A stretch of 64,000 nt of DNA, taken from assembly GCF_048269565.1 (NCBI RefSeq), contig NZ_JBLXIK010000002.1, positions 62,001 to 126,000 of the forward strand, read 5' to 3'. Shown piece by piece: positions 1 through 8,481 of the stretch (its first letter is position 1; every line of letters begins with the position of its first letter). A program made the translations under genes and the position numbers. The stretch comes from Maricaulis sp048269565 (GTDB taxonomy: Bacteria > Pseudomonadota > Alphaproteobacteria > Caulobacterales > Maricaulaceae). Below the pieces are notes generated by a model. It did no database searches, was not told where the DNA came from, and worked only from the letters and a program-made list of their open reading frames with translations.

Positions 1-356
1 TGTGCGCCCTGCTGGAATTCCCGCCGGACGTGCTCGCCGCCAATCGCACCAATGCCGAACGCGCTGCCAACCGGACGGGGCTTGTGGCCCAGATCGCGGC
101 GGCGATGGCGCGCTTCACCCGCGATGACCTGCTTGCGGCACTCGAAAAGGAAGGCATTCCGGCCGGCCCGATCAATACGGTCGAGCAGGCCTTCAACGAT
201 GTCCAGGCCCGCCATCGCGGCCTGGCGACCGAAGCCGACGGCATTCCCGGCATCCGCAATCCGATCCGCCTGTCAGGCAGCGAGGTCGGCTCGGGCGAGC
301 GCTCCCCGGGCCTCGACGAGCATGGAGAGACAATCCGGAAAAATCTCTGGGACTAG
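1..356 (+). CDS. CaiB/BaiF family CoA-transferase, C-terminal fragment
   Basis: The reading frame is open from the left edge (codons from base 3) to the TAG at 354-356, so only about the last 117 residues are present and the start lies outside the window. The piece contains a GIPAGPINTVEQAF motif and the following ARHRG segment, characteristic of class III CoA-transferases, which move CoA between carboxylic acids. The substrate cannot be told from this fragment. It ends convergently against the next minus-strand gene, with a four-base overlap of the two ends. Confidence 0.8.
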   Translation, partial: CALLEFPPDVLAANRTNAERAANRTGLVAQIAAAMARFTRDDLLAALEKEGIPAGPINTVEQAFNDVQARHRGLATEADGIPGIRNPIRLSGSEVGSGERSPGLDEHGETIRKNLWD

Positions 357-1342
357 CTCGCCGCGCCGCGCCGGCGCAGATACCAGTATCCGCCGCCGGC
401 AAGAGCGAGCGCGAGCAGGAGGCCGCCAAGCCAGTTGGGCCAGACCGGCGCGTTGCGGGCCTCGACGGCGCGCGTCAGTTCCGACGCCACCGCCGCGGCC
501 TCATCGGCGCCGCGCACCTCGGTGCCTACAGCTTCGCCAACCAGGGCGAGTTGGTAGAAAGACGGATCCTCGCTTTCGACACCGAGCGTGACCAGCGTGC
601 CATTGACCGGCGCATCGGGCGCGTAGCGGACAATTTCCAGCGCCTTGAAGGCGCCCGCCTGATTGTCCCTCCAGGCACGGCTGTCGGTCAGCCGGATCAG
701 GATCGGCCGCCCCCCGGAGCGGACATAGCGCATGCTGCGCCAGGAATAGGCATTGATATCAGTCTGGAAAATCACCGTGCCATCCGCCTCCATGACGGTC
801 ATTTGCGGACCATCATATCCGCCGGAACCGTGGTGAAGATGGATGCCGATGACGCCGCCGCGCTCGGCCTCGACGCGGAACCAGTCCTCATCACCCTCGG
901 CCAGACGGATCACCTGATAGAAGGGCAGATCGATCGGCAGCGCCTGGTCGCGATGGTCATTCGGCTCGAAAGCGTCAAAGGGCGGATCGAGGCGAAGCCG
1001 GCCCTGGATTTCCATCGGCTGGCCGTCGGCCCGGGCCTGGCCCTGCAAGACCAGCTCATGGCGACCGCTCGGCAGCACGACCAGCGCCGTCGATGCAGCT
1101 TTCTCATCACGCGCCGGCGCGCTGAGTGTGACCGCATCCAGCCCGTCGGGCGCGGCCATCAGATCGAAAACCGGCAGGCCCGCAGCACGGGCGTCAAAGC
1201 GCAGGACGGCGCGGCCCTCGCCATCGAGCCGGATCGTCTCGAACCGGCCCGGCTCCACGGTTTGCGGGCGCTGGGCAGCGGCGTCCGGCGTCAGCGCCAG
1301 AGCCAGAGCCAGCGCAGAAAGAATAACGAGCCGCCACATCAT
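353..1342 (-). CDS. Exported, C-terminally membrane-anchored protein of unknown function
   Basis: 329 residues. The N-terminus is a clear signal peptide (about residues 1-23, ending DAAAQ). The C-terminus carries one hydrophobic segment (about residues 304-324) followed by RRRG, so the protein should be held in the inner membrane with most of its mass in the periplasm. The middle contains beta-rich segments such as DEDWFRVEAERGG and GSGGYDGPQM, which resemble the pre-peptidase C-terminal type of beta sandwich found in secreted proteins; this is a weak impression. Its start overlaps the stop of the upstream vWA gene by four bases (ATGA), so the two are probably translated together. I do not recognise a specific family. 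Confidence 0.75.
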   Translation of the reverse strand: MMWRLVILSALALALALTPDAAAQRPQTVEPGRFETIRLDGEGRAVLRFDARAAGLPVFDLMAAPDGLDAVTLSAPARDEKAASTALVVLPSGRHELVLQGQARADGQPMEIQGRLRLDPPFDAFEPNDHRDQALPIDLPFYQVIRLAEGDEDWFRVEAERGGVIGIHLHHGSGGYDGPQMTVMEADGTVIFQTDINAYSWRSMRYVRSGGRPILIRLTDSRAWRDNQAGAFKALEIVRYAPDAPVNGTLVTLGVESEDPSFYQLALVGEAVGTEVRGADEAAAVASELTRAVEARNAPVWPNWLGGLLLALALAGGGYWYLRRRGAAS

Positions 1343-4300
1343 CCGCTCTCCGGCTGGGCCGCTTCGACGGCCGAGGCAATACGGGCGCGGGCGCGATCCA
1401 GGCTCAGCAGGTTCGACCGCTCGTTCCGGGCCGCATTGCGGACGCGCAGCAGATCGGCTTCGCCCAGGCGGCTGGTGCCGAACTCGGTCCCGGTGTCAGA
1501 CGGTTGTGAATTGATGCCCCAGCTGGCGCGGACATCGCTGCCATCGCGATTGCGGCTGCTGCCATAGTAAATCCCGTAGGACCGGGTCTGGTACTGGGCG
1601 ATACAGCGGCCATCGGGCAAGGCCCGCTCGAGATAGCTGTGCTCGACCAGGGTGATGGTATCGAGATGGCGGCCACCATCCTCGACATTCACTTCATAGC
1701 CGCGCCAGGTATCGAGCTCGCAATTGACCACCGGTGCCGGCGGCGGCGCCTGCTCCGGCGGCTCGGGCGGATCGCGCTCGGGCGCGCGGTGACGATTGAT
1801 CAGGGCGTCGAGCTGGCGGGTTGCCGCAACGACATTGCCGTCACAGGTCTCGGCGCCATCGGTGAAGGTGGCATAGCGCCATTCGCCGGAGCGCGGATCG
1901 GCGGAGGCGGCGAACACCTGCCGGGCCCGCGCATGTGCCTGCGCCAGCGGCGTGCCGCCGGCCGGCCGCACGGCGGCAATGCGGGCACGGACCACGGCCC
2001 GGTCGCGGGTGAAATCGAGCGCACTGACGGAGCCGCAATCGCTGAAGCTGACCAGGGCGAATTCGACCTCACGGCTGTCCGGCAGCCCGTCCAGGGTCGA
2101 GTCGATCCCGGACTTGGCGTTGACCATGCGGTTCTGCTCATCCATCGAACCGGAGCCATCGAGAATGATCAGGAGCGACAGCGAAGGCGCCGGACCGATC
2201 CGGTGCCAGAGATCCTCGCCGCCCCGGGCGGTCGTGTCGCCACCCCGCGTGGATTCGAGCCCGGACCAGAACAGGCCGCGCGGCCAGAATTGCGGTTCAT
2301 TGACCACAGCGGCGGTGCGCGGGTCAGCATCCTGACGACCGCCACCAAGGCCGATCCTGACCTGGAGATCGCCATTCTCGTCCTCGGCAGTGGCGGCCTG
2401 TTCAAAGTCGAGCTCGCCCTGCCAGCGTGTCTCGCTGCCGGTCATCTCTACCTGCGCCCCGCCGACCTGGACGCGCGGCGGCTCGGTCACCGGCGCCGAC
2501 AGGGTCAGGCGCAGGCGCCCGGTGCCCGTCGCGGGCGCGTCGCGGGCGGTCTCGACGTCGAGCACACGCTCCGGATCGCCCAAGGCGCCCCGCGTCAGGC
2601 TGGACTCGGCGTCATAGTCAGGACCACCGCGCCATTGGGCCGAATAGACCACCTGGCCACCGCCGCGCACCTCGATCGCCTCGGCATAGACGGGCAATGG
2701 GTCCACCAGGATCTGGTTGGAGGTATCAGGCTCCTCGCCGGGCGTTTGCGGCAGGCCGTCAGTCCAGGCTCCGCGCGTCGAGCGCGCGAAGACCGAAATC
2801 GGCTGCGCGCCGCGCATCGCTTCATAGGCATCCGCTTCGGGGATATCCGTGCTGGCCCGCCAGACCCGGGCATTGCGCCAGCGGCCCTCCAGGGGCTGCC
2901 CCGCAAACAGGAAGGCTTCGTCCTCGGCGTCGCGCTCCATATCGGTATCGAATTCGATCTCGATCTGCAGGCGCTCCCCGGCTGGGACCGGCCAGAAGGC
3001 CTGATCCTCTACCGGCGGCGGTGGCGGCGGCTGATTGAAAATATCGTCGCCGCCCGCGGCGGCAATGGGTTCTGGGGCCGGTGGCAGGCTGTCGCTGTAA
3101 TAGAGATCGCGCTCACGGCCCGAGACTTCGATGCGGGCAATCTGCGGCGGACGCACGGCGCGTTGCAGCGCGAAGCGACCGACACTGGCGCGTCCCGGAT
3201 CCGCGTCATCACTGCCGGTTCGGGTGACGAAGAGGAAGGCCTGCTGAGCGTCATTGAACTCGATTTCGGAGAAGATTTCCTCGACCGAAAAACGGATACG
3301 GTTGTCGCTCCAGCTTTCGATATCGGTGATGGCCATGGCGGATTCCGGCGTCAGGCCGATCCGCAATTCACCACGTGTGTCACCGAAATGCCGGCCATTC
3401 AGCGTCAGCGTGTCACGCGTGTCCTCGAGTACCGCGACGAGACCGGCTTCGGCCTCGACCGCGTCATCGGAGAAATCCACCACCGGCGTTTCATCGCACC
3501 AATTGGCGACCGAACGATAGGACAGGCCCTCCTCATCCATCTCGAACGCGCCGCTCCGGTCAGCGCGGAAATCCCAGGCGACATAGCCGGGATGCAGCGC
3601 GCCAAGCCCGTCGCCGTCGAAATCGGGCGAACTCCAGCTCGCGCTGGCGACCTCGCACAATGGCGTGGCGGCCTCGCGTTCGCCGTCGACAATTGCGGAG
3701 AGGTATTCATCCACCAGCGCGCTCTGCTCGTGGACCCCGCGATAGAGACGCTGGGCCAGGATGCGGCAGGTGGCGCGTTCGAAATCCTCTGGCGAACGAC
3801 GCAGACCGGGCAGGATGTCTTCCGAACGGGCGCAAAAATAATCGGCGCCGGCGCGATTGAAGAAGCCGAACACGGTATGGGCATCGCGGCCGCGGCTATC
3901 GATCGGCGGCAAGGTCGTCAGACTGGCCGGCTCGAGATAGCTGGCGATCGGGAAGCGATCGCCGGTCGCGACCCCGAGCATGGTGCCCAGTCCGCCGCGC
4001 GCGACATCGGTCCCGTCGCTGTCGGCATAGGCGCTCAAGGCCACCCGGCCAACGATCCGCGTCATCTCGGCCGCATCGGTCCTTGATGTCGTGATCACTC
4101 CGCCCGACGCACCCTGGATATCGGTCAGGCCAAGCGCATCGGTTGCCTCCAGCAAGTCGCCAGCCGGCAAGGCAAAACGGATCGTCGAGCGGGCCAGGTC
4201 CGCAATACGGCCGACACCAATGAACTCGGCGCCGAACCCGGCGAGCATGGAGCTGTTGGTGGCCCAGATGTCGAAACATTCCGGGCCCGGACCGGCAGGC

Positions 4301-5580
4301 GCTGCCGAAGAGAGTGCCACGGAATCGATGCCATAGCCGCCATATTCGCTGCTGCCGAAATTCTCGATCACGGCTCGGAAACCGGCGCTGCTGCAGGCCA
4401 GCATTTCCTCGCGCTGCTGCGATACAGGCAGCCCCACTTCGGCATTATAGGTGACGCCGTGAGCACGGGCGGTGTAGCGCTCGCGCGTCATGTCCCAGGC
4501 GCGGTAATCGCCGACGCCGGGATAGGTCGAGCTCTCGCCCTCATGGCGCCAGACCGGAATCGAGATCGCCGAGGGCGGCGGCTCGGCATCGATATCGAGG
4601 CCGACGGCAAGATACAGCCCGCGCAGCGCGCGCGAGGCCAGCTGGACTGTGGTATCGACCAGGCCGACTTCCGGCGAGGACAGGGCGTCGGGCACGCCCG
4701 TGGTCGACTGGTGCCCGTGAATAATGCCGGTAAAGCCGCCGGTCAGGATCGCCTTGAGCGGGTTGAGGGCTGCCGCATTGGCATTGTATTCCGGCGCGCC
4801 CCAGCGCTCGAACATATGGCCCATCGCCCAGCGGTCCTGCAGGAAATGCTGGGCATAGCCTTCATAGGCCAGCGCCATCAGCTCGGCTTCGCGGATGGCA
4901 TCACCATGCAGTTCCAGATCTGCCGGACTGGTCGCCCGGGACCGCATCGCGGCGGCCCGCCGGGCCAGGTCGAGCGCGGTGGCATGCAGGCGCTGATAGG
5001 AGCGCGTCGCTTGCGAGCCAAAATGCGAGGCGTTGAAGGCGCCGCCCTGCCAGACCATGTAATTGTGGCAATCGCCATAGGTGCCGGCCGGCATTTGTCC
5101 GCCGGGAACGGGCGGACAGAGTTCATTCTTGTTGATCCAGTCATAGATCGAATAGCTGAAATCAGGCACGCCGGCGAAATTGGCTGCGCCCGGAAGGGTC
5201 CGGCGCGGCAGCCCCATCACCGCAGCCGGGTCGGGCCAGGCGCCCTCGATATCGCCAATCTCGCGCCGGAAATAGCCGCCATTGAGATCATAGACGGTCA
5301 GTTCGGTATCCGGCGTCAGCCCCCAGGGGGAGCCTGGCGCGGCCCGATCGAGCGCCAGCTGGGCCAACCAGGCATGCTCATTCTCCCGGCAGGCGGAGGT
5401 CGAGGTCTGATGACAATTGTAAAGCGCCGCCCATTTGGCGTGATCACTATCGGCCTGGTGGCGTCCGGTTGCAGCCCCGGCGGGGCGCACCGGATGATCC
5501 TTGGTATCCCAGGCCAGCACGCCGATCACCACCGCGCCCGTCAGCGCAGCCAGCCCGGCCCGGCCGATCCAGCGTCTCAC
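1339..5580 (-). CDS. Large exported protein with metal-hydrolase-like N-terminus and von Willebrand factor A domain
   Basis: About 1413 residues from a GTG at 5580 that overlaps the upstream stop as GTGA; an earlier GTG at 5595 would add five residues. A hydrophobic N-terminal segment (about residues 5-23) points to export. Around residues 241-255 the run AQHFLQDRWAMGHM has the His/Asp/His pattern of zinc-dependent phospholipase C/S1-P1-type enzymes, a tentative match. An IPT/TIG-like beta sandwich (LTLNGRHFGDTRGELRI) lies near residue 723, followed by a proline-rich stretch. A vWA domain begins near residue 1130 with a complete MIDAS: DGSGSM near 1139, GGTPL near 1207 and TDGAE near 1239. 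The domain combination suggests a surface or periplasmic protein that binds metal and perhaps matrix. Function unknown. Confidence 0.75.
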   Translation of the reverse strand: MRRWIGRAGLAALTGAVVIGVLAWDTKDHPVRPAGAATGRHQADSDHAKWAALYNCHQTSTSACRENEHAWLAQLALDRAAPGSPWGLTPDTELTVYDLNGGYFRREIGDIEGAWPDPAAVMGLPRRTLPGAANFAGVPDFSYSIYDWINKNELCPPVPGGQMPAGTYGDCHNYMVWQGGAFNASHFGSQATRSYQRLHATALDLARRAAAMRSRATSPADLELHGDAIREAELMALAYEGYAQHFLQDRWAMGHMFERWGAPEYNANAAALNPLKAILTGGFTGIIHGHQSTTGVPDALSSPEVGLVDTTVQLASRALRGLYLAVGLDIDAEPPPSAISIPVWRHEGESSTYPGVGDYRAWDMTRERYTARAHGVTYNAEVGLPVSQQREEMLACSSAGFRAVIENFGSSEYGGYGIDSVALSSAAPAGPGPECFDIWATNSSMLAGFGAEFIGVGRIADLARSTIRFALPAGDLLEATDALGLTDIQGASGGVITTSRTDAAEMTRIVGRVALSAYADSDGTDVARGGLGTMLGVATGDRFPIASYLEPASLTTLPPIDSRGRDAHTVFGFFNRAGADYFCARSEDILPGLRRSPEDFERATCRILAQRLYRGVHEQSALVDEYLSAIVDGEREAATPLCEVASASWSSPDFDGDGLGALHPGYVAWDFRADRSGAFEMDEEGLSYRSVANWCDETPVVDFSDDAVEAEAGLVAVLEDTRDTLTLNGRHFGDTRGELRIGLTPESAMAITDIESWSDNRIRFSVEEIFSEIEFNDAQQAFLFVTRTGSDDADPGRASVGRFALQRAVRPPQIARIEVSGRERDLYYSDSLPPAPEPIAAAGGDDIFNQPPPPPPVEDQAFWPVPAGERLQIEIEFDTDMERDAEDEAFLFAGQPLEGRWRNARVWRASTDIPEADAYEAMRGAQPISVFARSTRGAWTDGLPQTPGEEPDTSNQILVDPLPVYAEAIEVRGGGQVVYSAQWRGGPDYDAESSLTRGALGDPERVLDVETARDAPATGTGRLRLTLSAPVTEPPRVQVGGAQVEMTGSETRWQGELDFEQAATAEDENGDLQVRIGLGGGRQDADPRTAAVVNEPQFWPRGLFWSGLESTRGGDTTARGGEDLWHRIGPAPSLSLLIILDGSGSMDEQNRMVNAKSGIDSTLDGLPDSREVEFALVSFSDCGSVSALDFTRDRAVVRARIAAVRPAGGTPLAQAHARARQVFAASADPRSGEWRYATFTDGAETCDGNVVAATRQLDALINRHRAPERDPPEPPEQAPPPAPVVNCELDTWRGYEVNVEDGGRHLDTITLVEHSYLERALPDGRCIAQYQTRSYGIYYGSSRNRDGSDVRASWGINSQPSDTGTEFGTSRLGEADLLRVRNAARNERSNLLSLDRARARIASAVEAAQPESG

Positions 5581-6101
5581 GGTCCCGGTGCGCACCAGCT
5601 GTCCTCCTCCAGGAAAAGTGTCGTGAAGGCCGCGACGGCGGCGTCGAGATCACCGGCGGCGCGGCGGGCATAGCGCTCGCGGCAAGGCGTCGGGCAGTCG
5701 GAAGCCGCCACGCACTGGCGCAGATGCGTCGCCCGCGCGCCATCGCCTTCCGGCTCATCCACCGCCAGACAGGCATAGACCGTGTCGAGGCATTGCCCCC
5801 ATTGCGCGATCGCGTCGTCGAGACGGGGGTCGGTGATCATCACCATTGTCGCCTCACCGGTGCCGCCATGACCGGTGGGCCGCTCGGAGAGCACGACGCG
5901 GCACTCCTCGGCGCAGTCCGGATCGAATTGCGCTGTCGCCGGCTGCCAGAGGTCCGGCGGCGGCCGATCGGCCAGAAACCGGACGCCGAGAAAGCCGAGA
6001 ATCAAGAGCAGGATGACGAGGGCGGCGCCTGCCAGCGCACGCCTGCCCAGACCAAACCAGCCGCGCTTCGCGGTGGTTTGCTGCTCGTCTTCCGAAACCA
6101 T
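5577..6101 (-). CDS. Small single-pass membrane protein with eight cysteines
   Basis: 174 residues. A charged cytoplasmic N-terminus is followed by one transmembrane helix (about residues 22-43) and a periplasmic domain with eight cysteines (C63, C67, C104, C111, C130, C136, C140 and one near the C-terminus), an even number consistent with disulfide bonds. It is the first gene of the minus-strand operon 6101-353; its TGA overlaps the GTG of the large vWA gene. No family recognised. Its position suggests it assists or anchors the vWA protein, which is inference only. Confidence 0.7.
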   Translation of the reverse strand: MVSEDEQQTTAKRGWFGLGRRALAGAALVILLLILGFLGVRFLADRPPPDLWQPATAQFDPDCAEECRVVLSERPTGHGGTGEATMVMITDPRLDDAIAQWGQCLDTVYACLAVDEPEGDGARATHLRQCVAASDCPTPCRERYARRAAGDLDAAVAAFTTLFLEEDSWCAPGP

Positions 6102-6197
6102 ACAGCCCTCCCGCTGTTCGCCTATAAGGACATCACAGGGAGTGCTTTACAACCAAAAACTTGCAACCGGGGTCAGGCGAGGCGCCGGTTTACCGCC

Positions 6198-7355
6198 TCA
6201 GGAGGCGACCAGGGTGACCTGCTCGGTGGGGACGTCCCAGGGCAGGTGGTGGTTCTGGAGCATGACCAGGTTTTCCGGGCTGATGACGCGGCTGCCGCCC
6301 TGATAGCCGAGCAGTTCGGAGATCGGCTGGTCGAGATGTCGGGCCAGCAACAGGGTCTCGTTGGACGAGAAATTGGTCAGGCCGCGGGCGCATTCCTCGT
6401 CGGCCTCGTTATAAATGTGCAGCACATCACCCTTCTGGAAATCACCGTGAATCGAGACGATGTCATCGCGGTCAACGCCGAGATCACCGGCGAGCATGGC
6501 ATCGATCCGCTCCTGCTTGAGCACCAGGCTGCCGGCCATTTGCAGGCGATTGGTCAGCCAGACCGCCCAGGAGGAGGCCGGCGTGCCCTTGGCGACGCAG
6601 CGCGTGTGGCGGCGTTCCTTGGCCAGGATAGAAGAGATCGGACGCTCGATAATGCCGCGGGCGATCAGCGTCTCGCAGCCGGCATCCTGGGCCATGTTGG
6701 CCGCGTGCATCTTGGTCAGCATGCCGCCGCTGCCCAGCGCGCTCGTGCTGTCGGTCACCGCCAGGTAGGAGCTGACATCATCAATGGTTTCAATGAACTG
6801 AGCGCCCGACTCTGACGGGTCGCGGTCATAGAGGCCATCGACACTGGTCAGGATGATCAGATGATCGGCCTGGATCATGTGCGCCACCTTGGCTGCGAGA
6901 CGGTCATTATCACCAACCCGGATCTCCTGGGTGGTGACCGTGTCGTTCTCGTTCACGACCGGCATGACGCCGTGCTCGAACAGGCGCTGGATCGTATTGC
7001 GGATATTGAGGAAACTGCGGCGTTCCTCGATATCGCCCAGGGTCACCAGGACCTGGCCGATAATGAAGCCGTGTTCGGCGGCGACCTGGCCATAGGCATT
7101 GAGCAGAAGCGGCTGGCCGCAAGCGGCGGCAGCCTGCTTGTCGAGCACATCGGCTTCCTCGGGGGATTTGTCCACGGCATTGAGGCCAAGCGCGACGGCG
7201 CCGGAGGATGTCAGAACGACGTCATAACCCTGCTCGCGCAGATCCGCGATATCGCTCAAGAGCCCGTGCATAAAGGCATATCTCAGGGTCAGTCGTTTGC
7301 TGTTGGCCAGAAGGCTCGAGCCAATCTTGACAACAATTCTCTTGCGCGCACTCAA
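6198..7355 (-). CDS. proB: Glutamate 5-kinase (first of two copies)
   Basis: 385 residues from a TTG at 7355 with GGAG seven bases upstream; the open frame extends to 7472 but the extra 39 codons do not resemble the family. It phosphorylates glutamate in the first step of proline synthesis. Visible motifs: VVKIGSSLL at the ATP site, TSSGAVALG, VVNENDTVTTQEIRVGDND for glutamate, GSGGMLTKM for phosphate handling, and a C-terminal PUA domain (about residues 290-365). All catalytic landmarks are intact. It is divergent from proC-proA-putP. A second, quite different glutamate 5-kinase lies at 38811-39941, so this copy may serve a special role such as osmotic proline build-up (inference). Confidence 0.9.
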   Translation of the reverse strand: MSARKRIVVKIGSSLLANSKRLTLRYAFMHGLLSDIADLREQGYDVVLTSSGAVALGLNAVDKSPEEADVLDKQAAAACGQPLLLNAYGQVAAEHGFIIGQVLVTLGDIEERRSFLNIRNTIQRLFEHGVMPVVNENDTVTTQEIRVGDNDRLAAKVAHMIQADHLIILTSVDGLYDRDPSESGAQFIETIDDVSSYLAVTDSTSALGSGGMLTKMHAANMAQDAGCETLIARGIIERPISSILAKERRHTRCVAKGTPASSWAVWLTNRLQMAGSLVLKQERIDAMLAGDLGVDRDDIVSIHGDFQKGDVLHIYNEADEECARGLTNFSSNETLLLARHLDQPISELLGYQGGSRVISPENLVMLQNHHLPWDVPTEQVTLVAS

Positions 7356-7653
7356 AACAGGTCTCCGTTCGAAATCAGGGGGGTCAATTTGTGAATATCC
7401 GTGTACATATACGATCAAGCCCCGAGATTCAACGGAGCTGCACATGTAATCGCGCTCATAATTTAAATTCACACACTGCCTTTGCTCTGTCTCTTATTTC
7501 TGCTCTTCACATCGAACTTTACTTAGTTCTGCAATGCTCACAGAGTTTGAATTGGGTGTGCTTATAAGTTACTACCCACAACAACTTGAGCACCGGAACC
7601 GCCACGCCAACGACCCTTCACGGCCTCCGGCGTGTCATCGCAGAGGAAGACGA
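7356..7653. promoter_or_regulatory. Divergent proB/proC intergenic region
   Basis: A 298-base gap between the divergent starts of proB and proC, clearly richer in A+T than the genes around it. It contains a perfect AATTTAAATT palindrome (7460-7469) and an imperfect GTGTACATATAC dyad (7400-7411). Promoters for both directions must lie here, but I could not pick a convincing -35/-10 pair. No gene is supported inside it; short open frames here lack a ribosome binding site and family likeness. Confidence 0.4.
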
Positions 7654-8433
7654 ATGCAGGTATTATTGATCGGCTGCGGCAAGATGGGCGGGGCCATGCT
7701 GCGCCGCTGGACCGAAGCGGACATCGCCCAATTCACCGTCGCATCGCCCAATGGCGGATCGGTTCCGGCCGGCGTGCCGCATGTGCGCTCCCCGGCCGAA
7801 CTGGGCGAGCGGCGCTTCGACATCATCCTGATTGCCGTCAAACCGCAAATGATCGATGCCGCGCTGCCACCCTATCTGGCGCATCTGGCGCCGGAGGGCT
7901 GCCTGGTCTCGATCGCGGCCGGCTATTCCAGCACCCGGATCGCGGCGCTGGCTGGCGAAAGACCGGTCATCCGCCTGATGCCAAACCTGCCGGCCATGAT
8001 CGGCCAGGGCGTCAACGGGCTCTACGCCAATGCGCTTTGCACAGAGACGCACCGTGAGGCCGCCACCGCCCTCGCCCGGGCGACCGGCTCGGCGATCTGG
8101 GTCGAGGATGAAGACCAGATCGACCGCATCACCGCCGTCGCCGGCAGTGGTTCGGGCTATGTGTTCGAGATCGCCCGCAGCTATGTCGCCGCCGCCGAAG
8201 CCCTGGGCTTCGACACCGCGACGGCGCGCACCCTGGTGCTCGACACCTTGGCCGGCGCCATCGAGATGGCACGCCGGTCGGACCAGCCGCTGGAAACCCT
8301 GCGCAATGATGTCACCAGCAAGAACGGCACGACCCAGGCCGGGCTTGAAGCCCTGATGCAGGACGGCACGCTCGACACTTTATTGCTGAACACCACGAAA
8401 GCCGCTTACGCGCGGGCCATCGAACTGCGATAA
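7654..8433 (+). CDS. proC: Pyrroline-5-carboxylate reductase
   Basis: 259 residues. It catalyses the last step of proline synthesis, reducing pyrroline-5-carboxylate with NAD(P)H. The N-terminus is a dinucleotide-binding fold (VLLIGCGKMGGAMLRRW). The C-terminal half carries AVAGSGSGYVFEI and the KNGTTQAGLEAL signature. The ATG at 7654 is preceded by AGAGGAAG and lies just before the nucleotide-binding strand, so longer open-frame starts upstream were rejected. It is followed 48 bases later by proA. Confidence 0.95.
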   Translation: MQVLLIGCGKMGGAMLRRWTEADIAQFTVASPNGGSVPAGVPHVRSPAELGERRFDIILIAVKPQMIDAALPPYLAHLAPEGCLVSIAAGYSSTRIAALAGERPVIRLMPNLPAMIGQGVNGLYANALCTETHREAATALARATGSAIWVEDEDQIDRITAVAGSGSGYVFEIARSYVAAAEALGFDTATARTLVLDTLAGAIEMARRSDQPLETLRNDVTSKNGTTQAGLEALMQDGTLDTLLLNTTKAAYARAIELR

Positions 8434-8481
8434 TCGCACCCGTTCGCGCCCCACCACACCAAACCGCCCACAAGGAAACGA

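Noticed and set aside
1639..4086. Open frame of 815 codons antisense to the vWA gene
   Set aside because: Shadow of the minus-strand gene, which has a signal segment, a complete MIDAS and coupled neighbours.
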